A DNA stretch of 9,157 bases from Acidobacteriota bacterium. Lineage in GTDB: Bacteria; Acidobacteriota; Terriglobia; Bryobacterales; Bryobacteraceae. The first letter of the stretch is position 1. Each line of letters opens with the position of its first letter. Shown here one piece after another: positions 1 through 7,592 of the stretch. Both the position numbers and the translations under genes were made by a program. The notes beneath the pieces are model-generated. The model was not told the origin of the DNA. It made no database searches and worked only from the letters and a program-made list of their open reading frames with translations. The stretch is from NCBI GenBank assembly GCA_026394095.1, contig JAPKYY010000821.1, positions 1 to 9,157 of the forward strand. The letters run 5' to 3'.

Positions 1-2626
1 AAAGCCGAATCCATTGATTGTCCAAAAACTCCGCCAGGATCGGATTACTGTGAATTACCGAAAGCACCCGTTCCGGCTTGGTCTCGACTACAAACAAGAT
101 TCGTACCGGCTCATGAATCTCAACCATCTGCCAGGGCAGCCCCGTGCGCAAGTCGCTCTCATAGCCATTCATCACGCCCACCAGGCCCGTGATGTTGTGC
201 GGCAACTTGGTGCCGCAACCGTATCGCTCGTTATCGACAAATGAGAAGTAATATTCAAGATTGATCCCGCCACAGACTGGAATGACAGCGCCTAGAACAC
301 GTGCCAGGCTCTCGTCCTTCGGGTCGACGGTCGCGTCATACGAAACGAGAAAAGCCCGGCGATCGAAGAACAACCCCCGAGTAATCTCGCGTCGCCCCAC
401 GATGCAAACTGCATTTGTGCAATGGCCATACTCGGGACGAGGCTCGGCCAGATGCTCGGCCCGCTCTTCGACATGGTGCAACGCACCAAGCGGAGAAAGA
501 CGATCGTCGGCAGCTTCAAATCGACGTGCACGCTCATGAGCGCTCCACTCACGGGCACGGTCGAGAGACGCCCGAACCCGCGCCAGATCCCCTTGATGAG
601 ATGCAGGCATCAGGTCCAGATCATAAAGATCGATATTGTCGTTGCAGGTGTCGTGATAGCCACCGACAAACCAGGTGTCTTCCGGTATATGAATCCCGCG
701 AGCCCGAAGCCCAACACGAACTTCCGGATGATTCGCCATTGAGGCAAAAATGCGCGCATTCGGGCCACCGCGGCGGCCACCACAAGCACCACAATCATGC
801 GCTGATTCGTGAGGGTTATTCAAACTCGTCGAACCGTGTCCAAGTACCACCACCAGCCGGGCCATCGCCTTATGCAAGCCTGCCGGGCCGAGAACACTTG
901 CCACGCGATCTACTTTCTCTGCGATAGTAAATCCGATCATCAAACCTTCGGTAATGTTGTGGCTTTCTGATGTCGCACGCATGAACGTCAGCTCAGTTCG
1001 TGCTTCCGGTAGAAACTGGTCATTCAACCATGAGGCGAAAAGTGCATACCGGCGCGGGGCCAATACTCGAGTCAGCAGCGGAAACACCGTAAATACACCA
1101 AGAATTGCTGTACTCAGCCATCCCCGGAAGAGTGTGCGCGTTGAGATAAACCCATTCCAGGCGAATTTGGACCACAGCTTCCGCCGGCTCTTCCGGCTCT
1201 CCGCCAGATGATGATCGTCCGGATGTGTTTGCTCATTCACTGCATGCTGAGGTGTAACAACAATAGGGCAAAGCGCCGCGCCATGAGCATCGTCAAGACC
1301 CGTGTAATGCATGGCAACGCCAAAGAATCCAGCAGCTCCAAAGGTCTCAATCTCTGGATCGACTTCCTCAAGATGCCTGCGGATCGATTCCTCACGCTCA
1401 TCGATACAGAAAAACACTTGCCCAGCCAGACGCGGCGAATCTTGATTGAGCTTGAGCCCACGCCGATGCTGATCTAGCGGCAACAGGATCTGACGTTCAT
1501 GCCGTCGTTCATAAGCAAGGTGCCAGATCCGCCGGCGTTCCAGCGAATGAAATGCCAGAACTTCCGATTGAAACTGATGGAACGATGCCGTATCCAAACT
1601 CTTGAGTAACTCAAACGAAAAGCCGCAAACGCGGGCTGCTTCAAAAATCTGGGCAGCCTGCACCAGGCTGGCCGTCTCACCGGAAACCTCTTCCAGTTCC
1701 TCCTCTCTCTCACCAAGATGGCGCTGCGCAACCAGCGTCAGCGTAAGCCGCACACCAATGAATTCGAGCAGCGAACAAGGCACCATCTCATGCGGAGCCA
1801 GCCCGGGTTCCTCTTCCAGTCGGCGCATCATCCCGGCCCAGCCAGGCAATGCCAGCAACTCGGCCCGAAGGAATCCTTCAACAGAAGCTTCGTCCACTCC
1901 AAGTGCATCCAAACACGCAAAAACCAGCTCAGCCGGATCTCCCGGCAGTGAGTTGAAAGTAGATCGAGTCTTACAAAGCGCCTCGGGCATCACTCCACCC
2001 GATTGATCAAACAATTGCCGCACCGCCGCAAGGAAGCCTTGCTCCCGGTTTGGCATCGTCCAATAAGCCAGGCCCTGATCCAGAAATGAACCCATCAGTC
2101 GAATCATCACCGGATGGATGATCTCGTCGATATCGGTTCTCCGTCGCTCAGCCTGCTTCGATGCCGGGCACCCGGCACGCCGCTGGCACAGCGTCAAAAT
2201 CTGAACAGGCTCAAGTTCGCCTTCACCTAGCAGCCAGTGAATATTTCCTTCGTCGATGTGCCGGATCCCCGGCTTCAACATCGCCTTGCGCAGTTTGCGA
2301 CGCGTAACGCTCCCGATTCCTACGAGTGCAGCTTCCTCACGCCCCAGCACGTCGTCCAGATCCGCTTCCCGAATTCGGCCCGACGCCAGCGCCGCCTGAT
2401 AGGCGGCCTCCTTCATGTAAGGCTCTGTCCCATAGACTTCCGCTGCCTCAAGCACCGCCTGGTCAAAGGGAAGATGTTGAAACGCGTGCAAAGTATTGTG
2501 GTGAATAAAGACGCCAATCGGCCCCTGCGCAGGCAACAAATGCGAAAGATGGGCGATGATATGGCGAAGGCGCTGTTCTCTCGGCGAAGTATGGAAGGCT
2601 GTTTCTGGCGGATGGGAAGAATGCAT
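1..2626 (-). CDS. dabA: DabA (DUF2309), carbonic-anhydrase-like subunit of the DAB inorganic-carbon system; 3' end cut by window edge
   Basis: The minus strand is open without a stop from 2626 to the left edge, giving 875 visible residues. The N-terminus has the family block LPAQGP..FIHHNTLHAF (about residues 31-50) and later LALPGWAGM. The zinc site of a beta-carbonic-anhydrase-like centre is complete: C407-I-D409-E-R411, then H597 in GHGSTSLNNPHES and C612 in DCGAC. The 15-residue H-to-C spacing equals that of the recalled Halothiobacillus DabA ligands (C351, D353, H524, C539). Downstream are DTWFVGGYHDTCND and YGCGTKLPHN. The end, DNQWIRL, resembles the family's C-terminal region, so probably only some tens of residues are missing. 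DabA hydrates CO2 to bicarbonate at the cytoplasmic face of the inner membrane, energised through the NuoL-like DabB, which is not in this window. The ATG at 2626 gives a family-like N-terminus. An in-frame ATG at 2758 has a better Shine-Dalgarno (GGAG, 7 nt spacing) but adds 44 residues rich in rare codons and unlike the family. Confidence 0.93.
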   Translation of the reverse strand, partial: MHSSHPPETAFHTSPREQRLRHIIAHLSHLLPAQGPIGVFIHHNTLHAFQHLPFDQAVLEAAEVYGTEPYMKEAAYQAALASGRIREADLDDVLGREEAALVGIGSVTRRKLRKAMLKPGIRHIDEGNIHWLLGEGELEPVQILTLCQRRAGCPASKQAERRRTDIDEIIHPVMIRLMGSFLDQGLAYWTMPNREQGFLAAVRQLFDQSGGVMPEALCKTRSTFNSLPGDPAELVFACLDALGVDEASVEGFLRAELLALPGWAGMMRRLEEEPGLAPHEMVPCSLLEFIGVRLTLTLVAQRHLGEREEELEEVSGETASLVQAAQIFEAARVCGFSFELLKSLDTASFHQFQSEVLAFHSLERRRIWHLAYERRHERQILLPLDQHRRGLKLNQDSPRLAGQVFFCIDEREESIRRHLEEVDPEIETFGAAGFFGVAMHYTGLDDAHGAALCPIVVTPQHAVNEQTHPDDHHLAESRKSRRKLWSKFAWNGFISTRTLFRGWLSTAILGVFTVFPLLTRVLAPRRYALFASWLNDQFLPEARTELTFMRATSESHNITEGLMIGFTIAEKVDRVASVLGPAGLHKAMARLVVVLGHGSTSLNNPHESAHDCGACGGRRGGPNARIFASMANHPEVRVGLRARGIHIPEDTWFVGGYHDTCNDNIDLYDLDLMPASHQGDLARVRASLDRAREWSAHERARRFEAADDRLSPLGALHHVEERAEHLAEPRPEYGHCTNAVCIVGRREITRGLFFDRRAFLVSYDATVDPKDESLARVLGAVIPVCGGINLEYYFSFVDNERYGCGTKLPHNITGLVGVMNGYESDLRTGLPWQMVEIHEPVRILFVVETKPERVLSVIHSNPILAEFLDNQWIRL

Positions 2627-2678
2627 GGGTTTCGACCTATCCCATAATGCGTGGATCGATGGCAAAAACTCTATCCCT

Positions 2679-2690
2679 TGAACAGGTTCA
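2679..2690. promoter_or_regulatory. Short palindrome, possible operator
   Basis: TGAAC-AG-GTTCA has perfect 5-bp arms with a 2-bp centre and lies in the dabA/SulP intergenic region. Palindromes of this size are typical of dimeric repressor sites but also arise by chance. If dabA started at 2758 it would lie inside coding sequence, so its meaning depends on the start choice. Confidence 0.25.
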
Positions 2691-2748
2691 TTCCGCTCCC
2701 GGATTACCGTGACCCCCAGATTGGCTAGCGGAATTCCCCCACAGAGGC

Positions 2749-2789
2749 GATAGAGCATTTGCCCACTCCAACCCAATACTGATAGAGCA
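2749..2789. repeat. 9-bp direct repeat GATAGAGCA, two copies 32 bp apart
   Basis: GATAGAGCA occurs at 2749-2757 and again at 2781-2789. The start-to-start distance of 32 bp is close to three turns of the DNA helix, so proteins bound at both sites would face the same side. The pair lies 44-84 bp upstream of the SulP start codon. No regulator is identified, and a 9-mer repeat in a region this small is only mildly unlikely by chance. Confidence 0.3.
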
Positions 2790-2822
2790 CAAGTGGGATT
2801 CTCCCCTGTGACTCTTCTGATT

Positions 2823-2827
2823 GAGGG
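2823..2827 (+). promoter_or_regulatory. Ribosome binding site deciding the SulP start
   Basis: GAGGG lies 5 nt before the ATG at 2833. In-frame TTG (2821) and GTG (2827) codons also precede the gene, but they overlap or abut this Shine-Dalgarno sequence, so the ATG is preferred. Confidence 0.6.
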
Positions 2828-2832
2828 TGACG

Positions 2833-4449
2833 ATGGCTGCAGATATCCGTCCCGTTGGCGACCTGAATGGTTTGCGTACTTATTGGAAAAAGGACCTTTT
2901 GTCCGGCTTCCTGGTCTTCCTGATTGCTCTCCCGCTATGCCTCGGCATTTCCCTCGCTAGCGGTTATCCGCCCATCGCCGGCATTTTTACCGCAATTATC
3001 GGGGGCATGCTCACCCCTTTCTTCAGTAATTCCGAATTGACGATCAAAGGCCCCGCCGCCGGCCTGATCGTCATCGCCCTCGGGGCCGTCCAGTCTCTCG
3101 GCGAAGGAGATCCAGTTCTTGGCTATAAACGAGCGCTGGCGGTAGGCATCCTGGCCGGTGTAATCCAAATGGCCTTCGGCCTCATGAAGGTCGGAATCCT
3201 TGGCGAGTTCTTCCCCGTAGCCGCCGTACACGGCATGCTCGCCGCCATCGGCATCATCATCATTTCCAAGCAAGTCCACGTCGCACTCGGTGTAGCACCT
3301 CATGCCAAGGAGCCACTCGAATTGCTGTCGGAAATACCGCACAGCATCATGAATCTCAACCCGGAAGTCGCCATTATCGGCGGCATTAGTCTGCTGATAC
3401 TCTTCCTCCGGCCCTTCGTGAAGTCAAAGCTGGTCCAAGCCATCCCCGGCCCAATGCTTGTTCTTCTCGTCGCGACTCCCCTTGGCCTCTACTTCGATAT
3501 CACCCATGACCACCTCTACACCTGGGCTGGCCACAACTTCGCAATCGGCCCCAAGTACCTCGTGCACCTTCCCGGCAGTCTTCTCGGCGCGATGAGCTTC
3601 CCCGACTTCTCTGTGCTCTTTACCGGTGAAAGTCTCAAGTGGGTCGCCATGTTCGCCCTCGTCGGCAGCCTCGAATCGCTCCTCAGCGCCAAGGCCGTTG
3701 ACCTCCTCGACCCCCACCAGCGCCGCACCAACATGAATCGCGACCTCCTCGCCGTTGGCGCAGCAAACACCCTGGCCTCTGCCATCGGCGGCCTCCCCAT
3801 GATCAGCGAAATCGTTCGTTCCTCTGCCAACCGCAACAACGGCGCACAAACCCGCTGGGCCAACTTCTTCCACGGCTCACTGCTACTCATCCTGGTTGTC
3901 TCGGTCCCTTCCCTCTTGAACATGATTCCCCTCGCTGCCCTGGCCGCGATGCTGGTCTTCACCGGCTACAATCTGGCCTCCCCCAAAGAGTTCCACCACA
4001 TGTGGGCAGTGGGCAAAGAACAGTTGGCCGTCTTCCTCTCAACCCTGATTGCCACGCTGGCAACTGACCTCCTCATCGGCATCGCCGTAGGCATCCTCGT
4101 CAAGCTTGCCATCCACGTCTGGAATGGCGCTCCTGCCGCTTCCTTGTTCAGGCCCCACGCCACGGTTCATGCGCACGAATCCGGCCATATGGTCGTCAGA
4201 ATCGAAAAGGCAATTGTCTTCAGCAACTGGCTCGCAATCAGGGCCAAAATTGGCGAACTCGCCCATCACTCCAAGGTTGTCGTCGATCTTTCCAAGGCCA
4301 GCCTTGTCGATCACACTGTTATGAAGAAACTCGAAGAGATGGCCCACGACTGGCAGCTCGAGAATCGCGAGTTGATCATCTCAGGCCTGGAAGAGCATCA
4401 ACTTCTCTCAACCCACGTTCATGCTGCGAGAGTCCTCAAGACAGCATGA
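2833..4449 (+). CDS. SulP-family inorganic anion transporter with C-terminal STAS domain
   Basis: This 538-residue protein has the normal length and layout of bacterial SulP carriers. An N-terminal transmembrane domain of many hydrophobic segments spans about residues 20-430, with the SulP hallmark [13 protein letters not shown] (40-52), a GPAAG motif (73-77) and the conserved block [13 protein letters not shown] (326-338). A cytoplasmic STAS domain follows at about 450-535 ([16 protein letters not shown] at 482-497). SulP proteins move sulfate, bicarbonate, chloride or carboxylates across the inner membrane; sequence alone does not fix the substrate. Being divergent from dabA favours bicarbonate, but this is inference. 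The stop overlaps the start of the DUF2490-type gene by 4 nt (ATGA), so the two are almost certainly co-translated. No carbonic anhydrase domain is fused to it. Confidence 0.93.
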   Translation: MAADIRPVGDLNGLRTYWKKDLLSGFLVFLIALPLCLGISLASGYPPIAGIFTAIIGGMLTPFFSNSELTIKGPAAGLIVIALGAVQSLGEGDPVLGYKRALAVGILAGVIQMAFGLMKVGILGEFFPVAAVHGMLAAIGIIIISKQVHVALGVAPHAKEPLELLSEIPHSIMNLNPEVAIIGGISLLILFLRPFVKSKLVQAIPGPMLVLLVATPLGLYFDITHDHLYTWAGHNFAIGPKYLVHLPGSLLGAMSFPDFSVLFTGESLKWVAMFALVGSLESLLSAKAVDLLDPHQRRTNMNRDLLAVGAANTLASAIGGLPMISEIVRSSANRNNGAQTRWANFFHGSLLLILVVSVPSLLNMIPLAALAAMLVFTGYNLASPKEFHHMWAVGKEQLAVFLSTLIATLATDLLIGIAVGILVKLAIHVWNGAPAASLFRPHATVHAHESGHMVVRIEKAIVFSNWLAIRAKIGELAHHSKVVVDLSKASLVDHTVMKKLEEMAHDWQLENRELIISGLEEHQLLSTHVHAARVLKTA

Positions 4450-5177
4450 AGTTCCTGATAACTCTACTGGCGGCTCTGCCCCTGGTGGCAGAGCCGAAGA
4501 TCGCTGACAACAATGCGCATGGCTGGTACATGTACTTTGGCGATCACCAAATCAAACAAACCAAATGGGGCCTTCATCTCGAAGGCCAATGGCGTCGCGA
4601 GAACGTAGTCACACAGTGGCAGCAACTCCTGCTCCGCCCCGCCGTCAACTACCAGTTGAACCCGCACATCATGCTCACCAGCGGCTACGGCTTCGTCCAG
4701 ACCCACCGCTACGGCGACTACCCTGCCAAATCCGCATTCCCCGAGCACCGCTTCTACGAACAGGCTCAAATCGCCTCAAAATGGCGCAAGACCGAATGGA
4801 CCAATCGCCTTCGCCTCGAGCAACGCAATATCGGTCAGACAACTCTAATCCCAAGTGGCGGCTACAACGTCACCTCCTGGCGATACGAGAATCGTTTCCG
4901 ATACATGCTCCGCACCAACGTCCCGCTCCCCTTCGGTGAAAACAAGTATTACCTCGGCATCTATGACGAGTTCTTCGTAAACTTCGGCAAGAATGTAGCC
5001 TTCAACACCTTCGATCAGAACCGCGCCTACATTGCCCTGGGTAAGAAGCTCCCGCACCAGACCAAGCTCGAAGTCGGCTTCATGGAGCAGACCCTTCAGC
5101 ACCGCGACGGTCGCGTGATGGAACACAACCACACTCTCCAGATCGCAATCTACTCAAAGCTCCCCTTCGGACACTAA
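4446..5177 (+). CDS. DUF2490-family outer-membrane beta-barrel protein
   Basis: The 243-residue product starts with a short signal peptide ([15 protein letters not shown], likely cut around residue 15). The rest is a series of alternating aromatic and polar strands typical of an outer-membrane barrel: GWYMYFGDH (26-34), [12 protein letters not shown], a YQLN...[14 protein letters not shown] stretch, [17 protein letters not shown] and an end in KLPFGH. This pattern and length match DUF2490 (PF10677) as I recall it, a family without assigned function. No strong Shine-Dalgarno precedes the ATG, which fits translation by ribosomes finishing the overlapping SulP gene. The tight coupling suggests a role in the same transport process, such as an outer-membrane channel or anchor, but nothing in the sequence shows this. 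The next gene starts 39 bp downstream. Confidence 0.8.
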   Translation: MKFLITLLAALPLVAEPKIADNNAHGWYMYFGDHQIKQTKWGLHLEGQWRRENVVTQWQQLLLRPAVNYQLNPHIMLTSGYGFVQTHRYGDYPAKSAFPEHRFYEQAQIASKWRKTEWTNRLRLEQRNIGQTTLIPSGGYNVTSWRYENRFRYMLRTNVPLPFGENKYYLGIYDEFFVNFGKNVAFNTFDQNRAYIALGKKLPHQTKLEVGFMEQTLQHRDGRVMEHNHTLQIAIYSKLPFGH

Positions 5178-5190
5178 GCGCAACGCTTGG
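5174..5190 (+). other. Small stem-loop just after the DUF2490-type gene
   Basis: CTAAGCG-CAA-CGCTTGG can fold as a 7-bp stem (one G-U pair) with a 3-nt loop, overlapping the TAA stop at 5175-5177. No T-run follows, so it is a poor intrinsic terminator. It could shape mRNA ends or stability, or be accidental. Confidence 0.3.
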
Positions 5191-5216
5191 CCACAATGCC
5201 GTGTTCAACAGGCAGT

Positions 5217-6845
5217 ATGTGGCGAATCGCGTTCTTATTACTCTCTGCGACAACTTACGCTCAGGACTTCAGCGAAATTGGCCGAATCCTTGATGAAATG
5301 ACCCAGAAGCTGCGCACCGGCGCAACTGTCGTCGTTCAGCAAAACGGTGCAACGATTTACTCCCGGTCGGCAGGTGATTCTACAGCCTCCAGAACCATCA
5401 ACATCGCCTCGGCTTCCAAGTGGCTCAGCGGCTTCGTCCTGATGACCGTCGTAGATGAAGGCAAGCTCTCGCTTGACGACACCGTCGACCGCTACCTCCC
5501 TGAATTCAAAGGCACCACCGGCAAAGCCACCATCCGGCAACTCTTCAGCATGACTTCAGGCTTCGGCCCGACAGATCCACCCTGCGTCAACGACCGCCGC
5601 ACCACACTGGAAGCCTGCGCAAAAGAAATTGCCACGGTCTCTCCTGCTGTCCCACCTGGCACAGGCTTCATCTACGGCAGCACGGGCATGCAACTCGCCG
5701 CTCGAATCGCCGAGATCGCCACCGGCAAGCGCTGGGCCGACCTCTTCCGCGAACGCCTCGTCCTCCCCCTCGGTCTCACTGGCACCCGTGTCACCCTCCT
5801 CCAGGCCGACGACAATCCGCTCATCGCCGGTGGCTGCGTCTCAAACGCAACAGACTACCAGCGAGTCCTGAACGTGATCCTCAACTGCGGCGTGCACGAA
5901 GGCCGCCGCATCCTCTCCAGCCGCGCCGTAGACACTATGCTTGCCGACCAGACCCGTGGTGCAAGAATCATTTACTCGCCCTATTCCCAATACGACGCCA
6001 CCCGCCCTGGCTCCGGCGGCACTCGCTACGGTATCGGCAATTGGCGCCAAACCGTCACCGATGGCGTCCTCGAAGAATCCAGCTCCACCGGCGCCTTCGG
6101 CTTCACCCCCTGGATCGACTACTCCCGCAACCTCACCGGCGTCCTTTCCATCCTCAACGACAACCCCGACGTCTTCCCCTACTACATCCGCATCCGAGAA
6201 GTCCTCCGCACGCAACTTCCACCGGCAAAGCTAATCCGGCGCGGAGTCACCAACGCCGCCAACTATTCCTCCGGCAAACTCGTCCCTGGCCAGATCGCCA
6301 CCATCTTCGGCGACGGAATTGGCACAACATCTCCCCGCATCACCATTAGCAGCCTCAACGCGCCAATCCTCGCTTCCTCCCGCAACCAGCTCTCCATCGT
6401 TGTTCCCTTTGAACTCGCGGGCCGCACAGGCGTTGACCTCAAAGTGAATGACCTCCCCTCAATCGTCGTACCCTTTGAGACAGCCGACCCCGGTATCTTC
6501 ACCCTCAGTCAGGACGGCACCGGTCTGGCCGCTGCACTCAACCAGCCAACCGCGCCTGGCGACATCGTCGTCCTCTATCTCACTGGTACGGGCGCACTCA
6601 ATCCTCCCGGTGCCAACACAGGCCCAGCCACAGCATCCTTAAAACGAGTCGTCGGTAGAGTGGAAGTCGAAATCGATGGCAGACCCGCCGAAGTCCTCTA
6701 CGCCGGCACCTCACCCGGCTCAATCGAATCACTCACTCAAATCAACGCAAGGGTTCCCCAGGCAACCCGCTCCGGCAACGTCAGCGTCAAGGTACGCATC
6801 GATGGCATCCCCGACGCAGGCAACGCCCTCATCGCCATCCGCTAA
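5217..6845 (+). CDS. Secreted serine beta-lactamase-family hydrolase fused to a TIGR03437-type C-terminal domain
   Basis: From the ATG at 5217 the product has 542 residues and opens with a signal peptide (MWRIAFLLLSATTYAQ). Residues about 20-335 form a beta-lactamase/PBP-like domain (PF00144): the SxxK nucleophile motif S65-A-S-K68, the second motif Y153-G-S155, and a glycine-rich STGAFGF stretch (290-296) where the third motif is expected. Relatives include esterases, D-aminopeptidases and class C beta-lactamases; the substrate cannot be named here. Residues about 343-541 (from TNAANY through VVLYLTGTGALNPPG and LTQINARVPQ) match the TIGR03437 domain of Solibacter-type bacteria, probably an Ig-like extracellular fold. 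Upstream in-frame TTG (5187) and ATG (5196) codons exist but would put a polar stretch before the signal peptide. The gene lies 39 bp after the DUF2490-type gene and may share its transcript. Confidence 0.88.
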   Translation: MWRIAFLLLSATTYAQDFSEIGRILDEMTQKLRTGATVVVQQNGATIYSRSAGDSTASRTINIASASKWLSGFVLMTVVDEGKLSLDDTVDRYLPEFKGTTGKATIRQLFSMTSGFGPTDPPCVNDRRTTLEACAKEIATVSPAVPPGTGFIYGSTGMQLAARIAEIATGKRWADLFRERLVLPLGLTGTRVTLLQADDNPLIAGGCVSNATDYQRVLNVILNCGVHEGRRILSSRAVDTMLADQTRGARIIYSPYSQYDATRPGSGGTRYGIGNWRQTVTDGVLEESSSTGAFGFTPWIDYSRNLTGVLSILNDNPDVFPYYIRIREVLRTQLPPAKLIRRGVTNAANYSSGKLVPGQIATIFGDGIGTTSPRITISSLNAPILASSRNQLSIVVPFELAGRTGVDLKVNDLPSIVVPFETADPGIFTLSQDGTGLAAALNQPTAPGDIVVLYLTGTGALNPPGANTGPATASLKRVVGRVEVEIDGRPAEVLYAGTSPGSIESLTQINARVPQATRSGNVSVKVRIDGIPDAGNALIAIR

Positions 6846-7592
6846 TCACTCCCAGGGCTTGTCTTTAACAAAGAGCGCATGCGCCTCAATCGGCACCTTC
6901 GTGCGGAAATGCTTCTGGTAGGCTGCCACCCAGTTCGCTGCCATCTCATGCTGCGCTGCCGCCAAATCCATCTCACCCTTGCAAACCTTCGCCCGCAGCA
7001 AATCCTCCAGCGCATCCTTCACCCTTGAATTCCACACAGAATCCGCATAAGGCTGCGGCCACAAATTACGAACGTCATCCGCGCCCCCAAGCGTCGGTGC
7101 AATCAGATAATCCACCTCAAATTGCCGGGGCTGCGGATTACGAATCCCGTACTGCTCAAACACTTGCTTCGCCATCTCCTGCGAAGGCTTGCGCTCATCT
7201 TCGCTCGCAGAAAGCACACATACCTGATCCTGTGCAATCAAACGCGTAGCCCCGGGCGTGACCCGCTGATCCGGCAAGTAACTGGCAACCGCTCGCCGCT
7301 CCGGCCAGACAAAGTACAACCCAACCAGCAAACAAACCAGGGCCACAGGCGCATACCGCCGCCCTGGTTTATACATGCTCATCCGTGCCCGCAACAGCGA
7401 CGCCGGGCCCGCGCCTGAAGGCAATTCCACATCCAGCACATCCTGCTTCAGATGCACAAACGACGCCACCGATTTCTCCAGCTCCGCCATCCTCACCCGG
7501 CACTGCCAGCAGTGAATCACCTCCGCTGCGTCTCCCTCACCATCCAGAAAGCAAAGCAACTCTTCATCCGTGTAATGCTTGTGGTGCTTCAT
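6846..7592 (-). CDS. Putative anti-sigma factor: atypical zinc-finger-like N-terminus, one membrane helix, HNH-like periplasmic domain
   Basis: This 248-residue protein begins in zf-HC2 style (YTDEELLCFLDGEGD, then H27-C28-W-Q-C31). The classical HxxxCxxC ligand set is altered: the expected histidine position holds E24, with H27 next to C28 and an extra C14. One membrane helix lies at about 80-96. The outer part (about 120-235) carries DYLIAPTLGG (161-170) and NLWPQPY (176-182), which resemble the DHL.P..LGG...NLWP signature of secreted HNH-like proteins, but the key His is Tyr162, so nuclease activity is unlikely. C125 and C204 could form a disulfide. The start overlaps the sigma-factor stop by 4 nt (ATGA) and has a good Shine-Dalgarno (GGAG at 7598-7601, 5 nt spacing), the usual sigma/anti-sigma arrangement. 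It would hold the sigma factor at the membrane until a signal arrives; the signal is unknown. Confidence 0.75.
   Translation of the reverse strand: MKHHKHYTDEELLCFLDGEGDAAEVIHCWQCRVRMAELEKSVASFVHLKQDVLDVELPSGAGPASLLRARMSMYKPGRRYAPVALVCLLVGLYFVWPERRAVASYLPDQRVTPGATRLIAQDQVCVLSASEDERKPSQEMAKQVFEQYGIRNPQPRQFEVDYLIAPTLGGADDVRNLWPQPYADSVWNSRVKDALEDLLRAKVCKGEMDLAAAQHEMAANWVAAYQKHFRTKVPIEAHALFVKDKPWE

Larger units (their letters stand above)
2627..2832. promoter_or_regulatory. Divergent intergenic region between dabA and the SulP gene
   Basis: About 206 bp separate the two divergently read genes if dabA starts at 2626 (74 bp if it starts at 2758). It is more AT-rich than the flanking genes and must hold both promoters. 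I could not pick a convincing -35/-10 pair on either strand. It contains a 12-bp palindrome (2679-2690) and a 9-bp direct repeat (2749-2757 and 2781-2789), listed separately. A shared regulator for the two genes is possible but is inference. Confidence 0.5.

Noticed and set aside
1..2640. Many short open frames on both strands, suggesting a pseudogene or non-coding region
   Set aside because: One minus-strand frame is open across the whole stretch and encodes recognisable DabA blocks in order without a break. The short frames are shadows; the real one lacks a stop only because it runs past the left edge.
2237..2647. 136-codon plus-strand open frame
   Set aside because: It is antisense to the conserved DabA N-terminus and resembles no family.
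2788..2810. Imperfect hairpin before the SulP start
   Set aside because: The arms contain two mismatches and a G-T pair, too weak to call a riboswitch or attenuator.
3424..3962. Long minus-strand open frames opposite the SulP gene
   Set aside because: The plus-strand frame encodes a clear SulP protein; the antisense frames show no domain or signal.
1..4449. The SulP gene as DabB
   Set aside because: DabB is a NuoL-like (PF00361) membrane protein; this gene has SulP signatures and a STAS domain. No DabB is present in the window.
5174..5190. Intrinsic terminator between the DUF2490-type gene and the hydrolase gene
   Set aside because: A short hairpin exists but has no T-run after it, so it is recorded only as a stem-loop.
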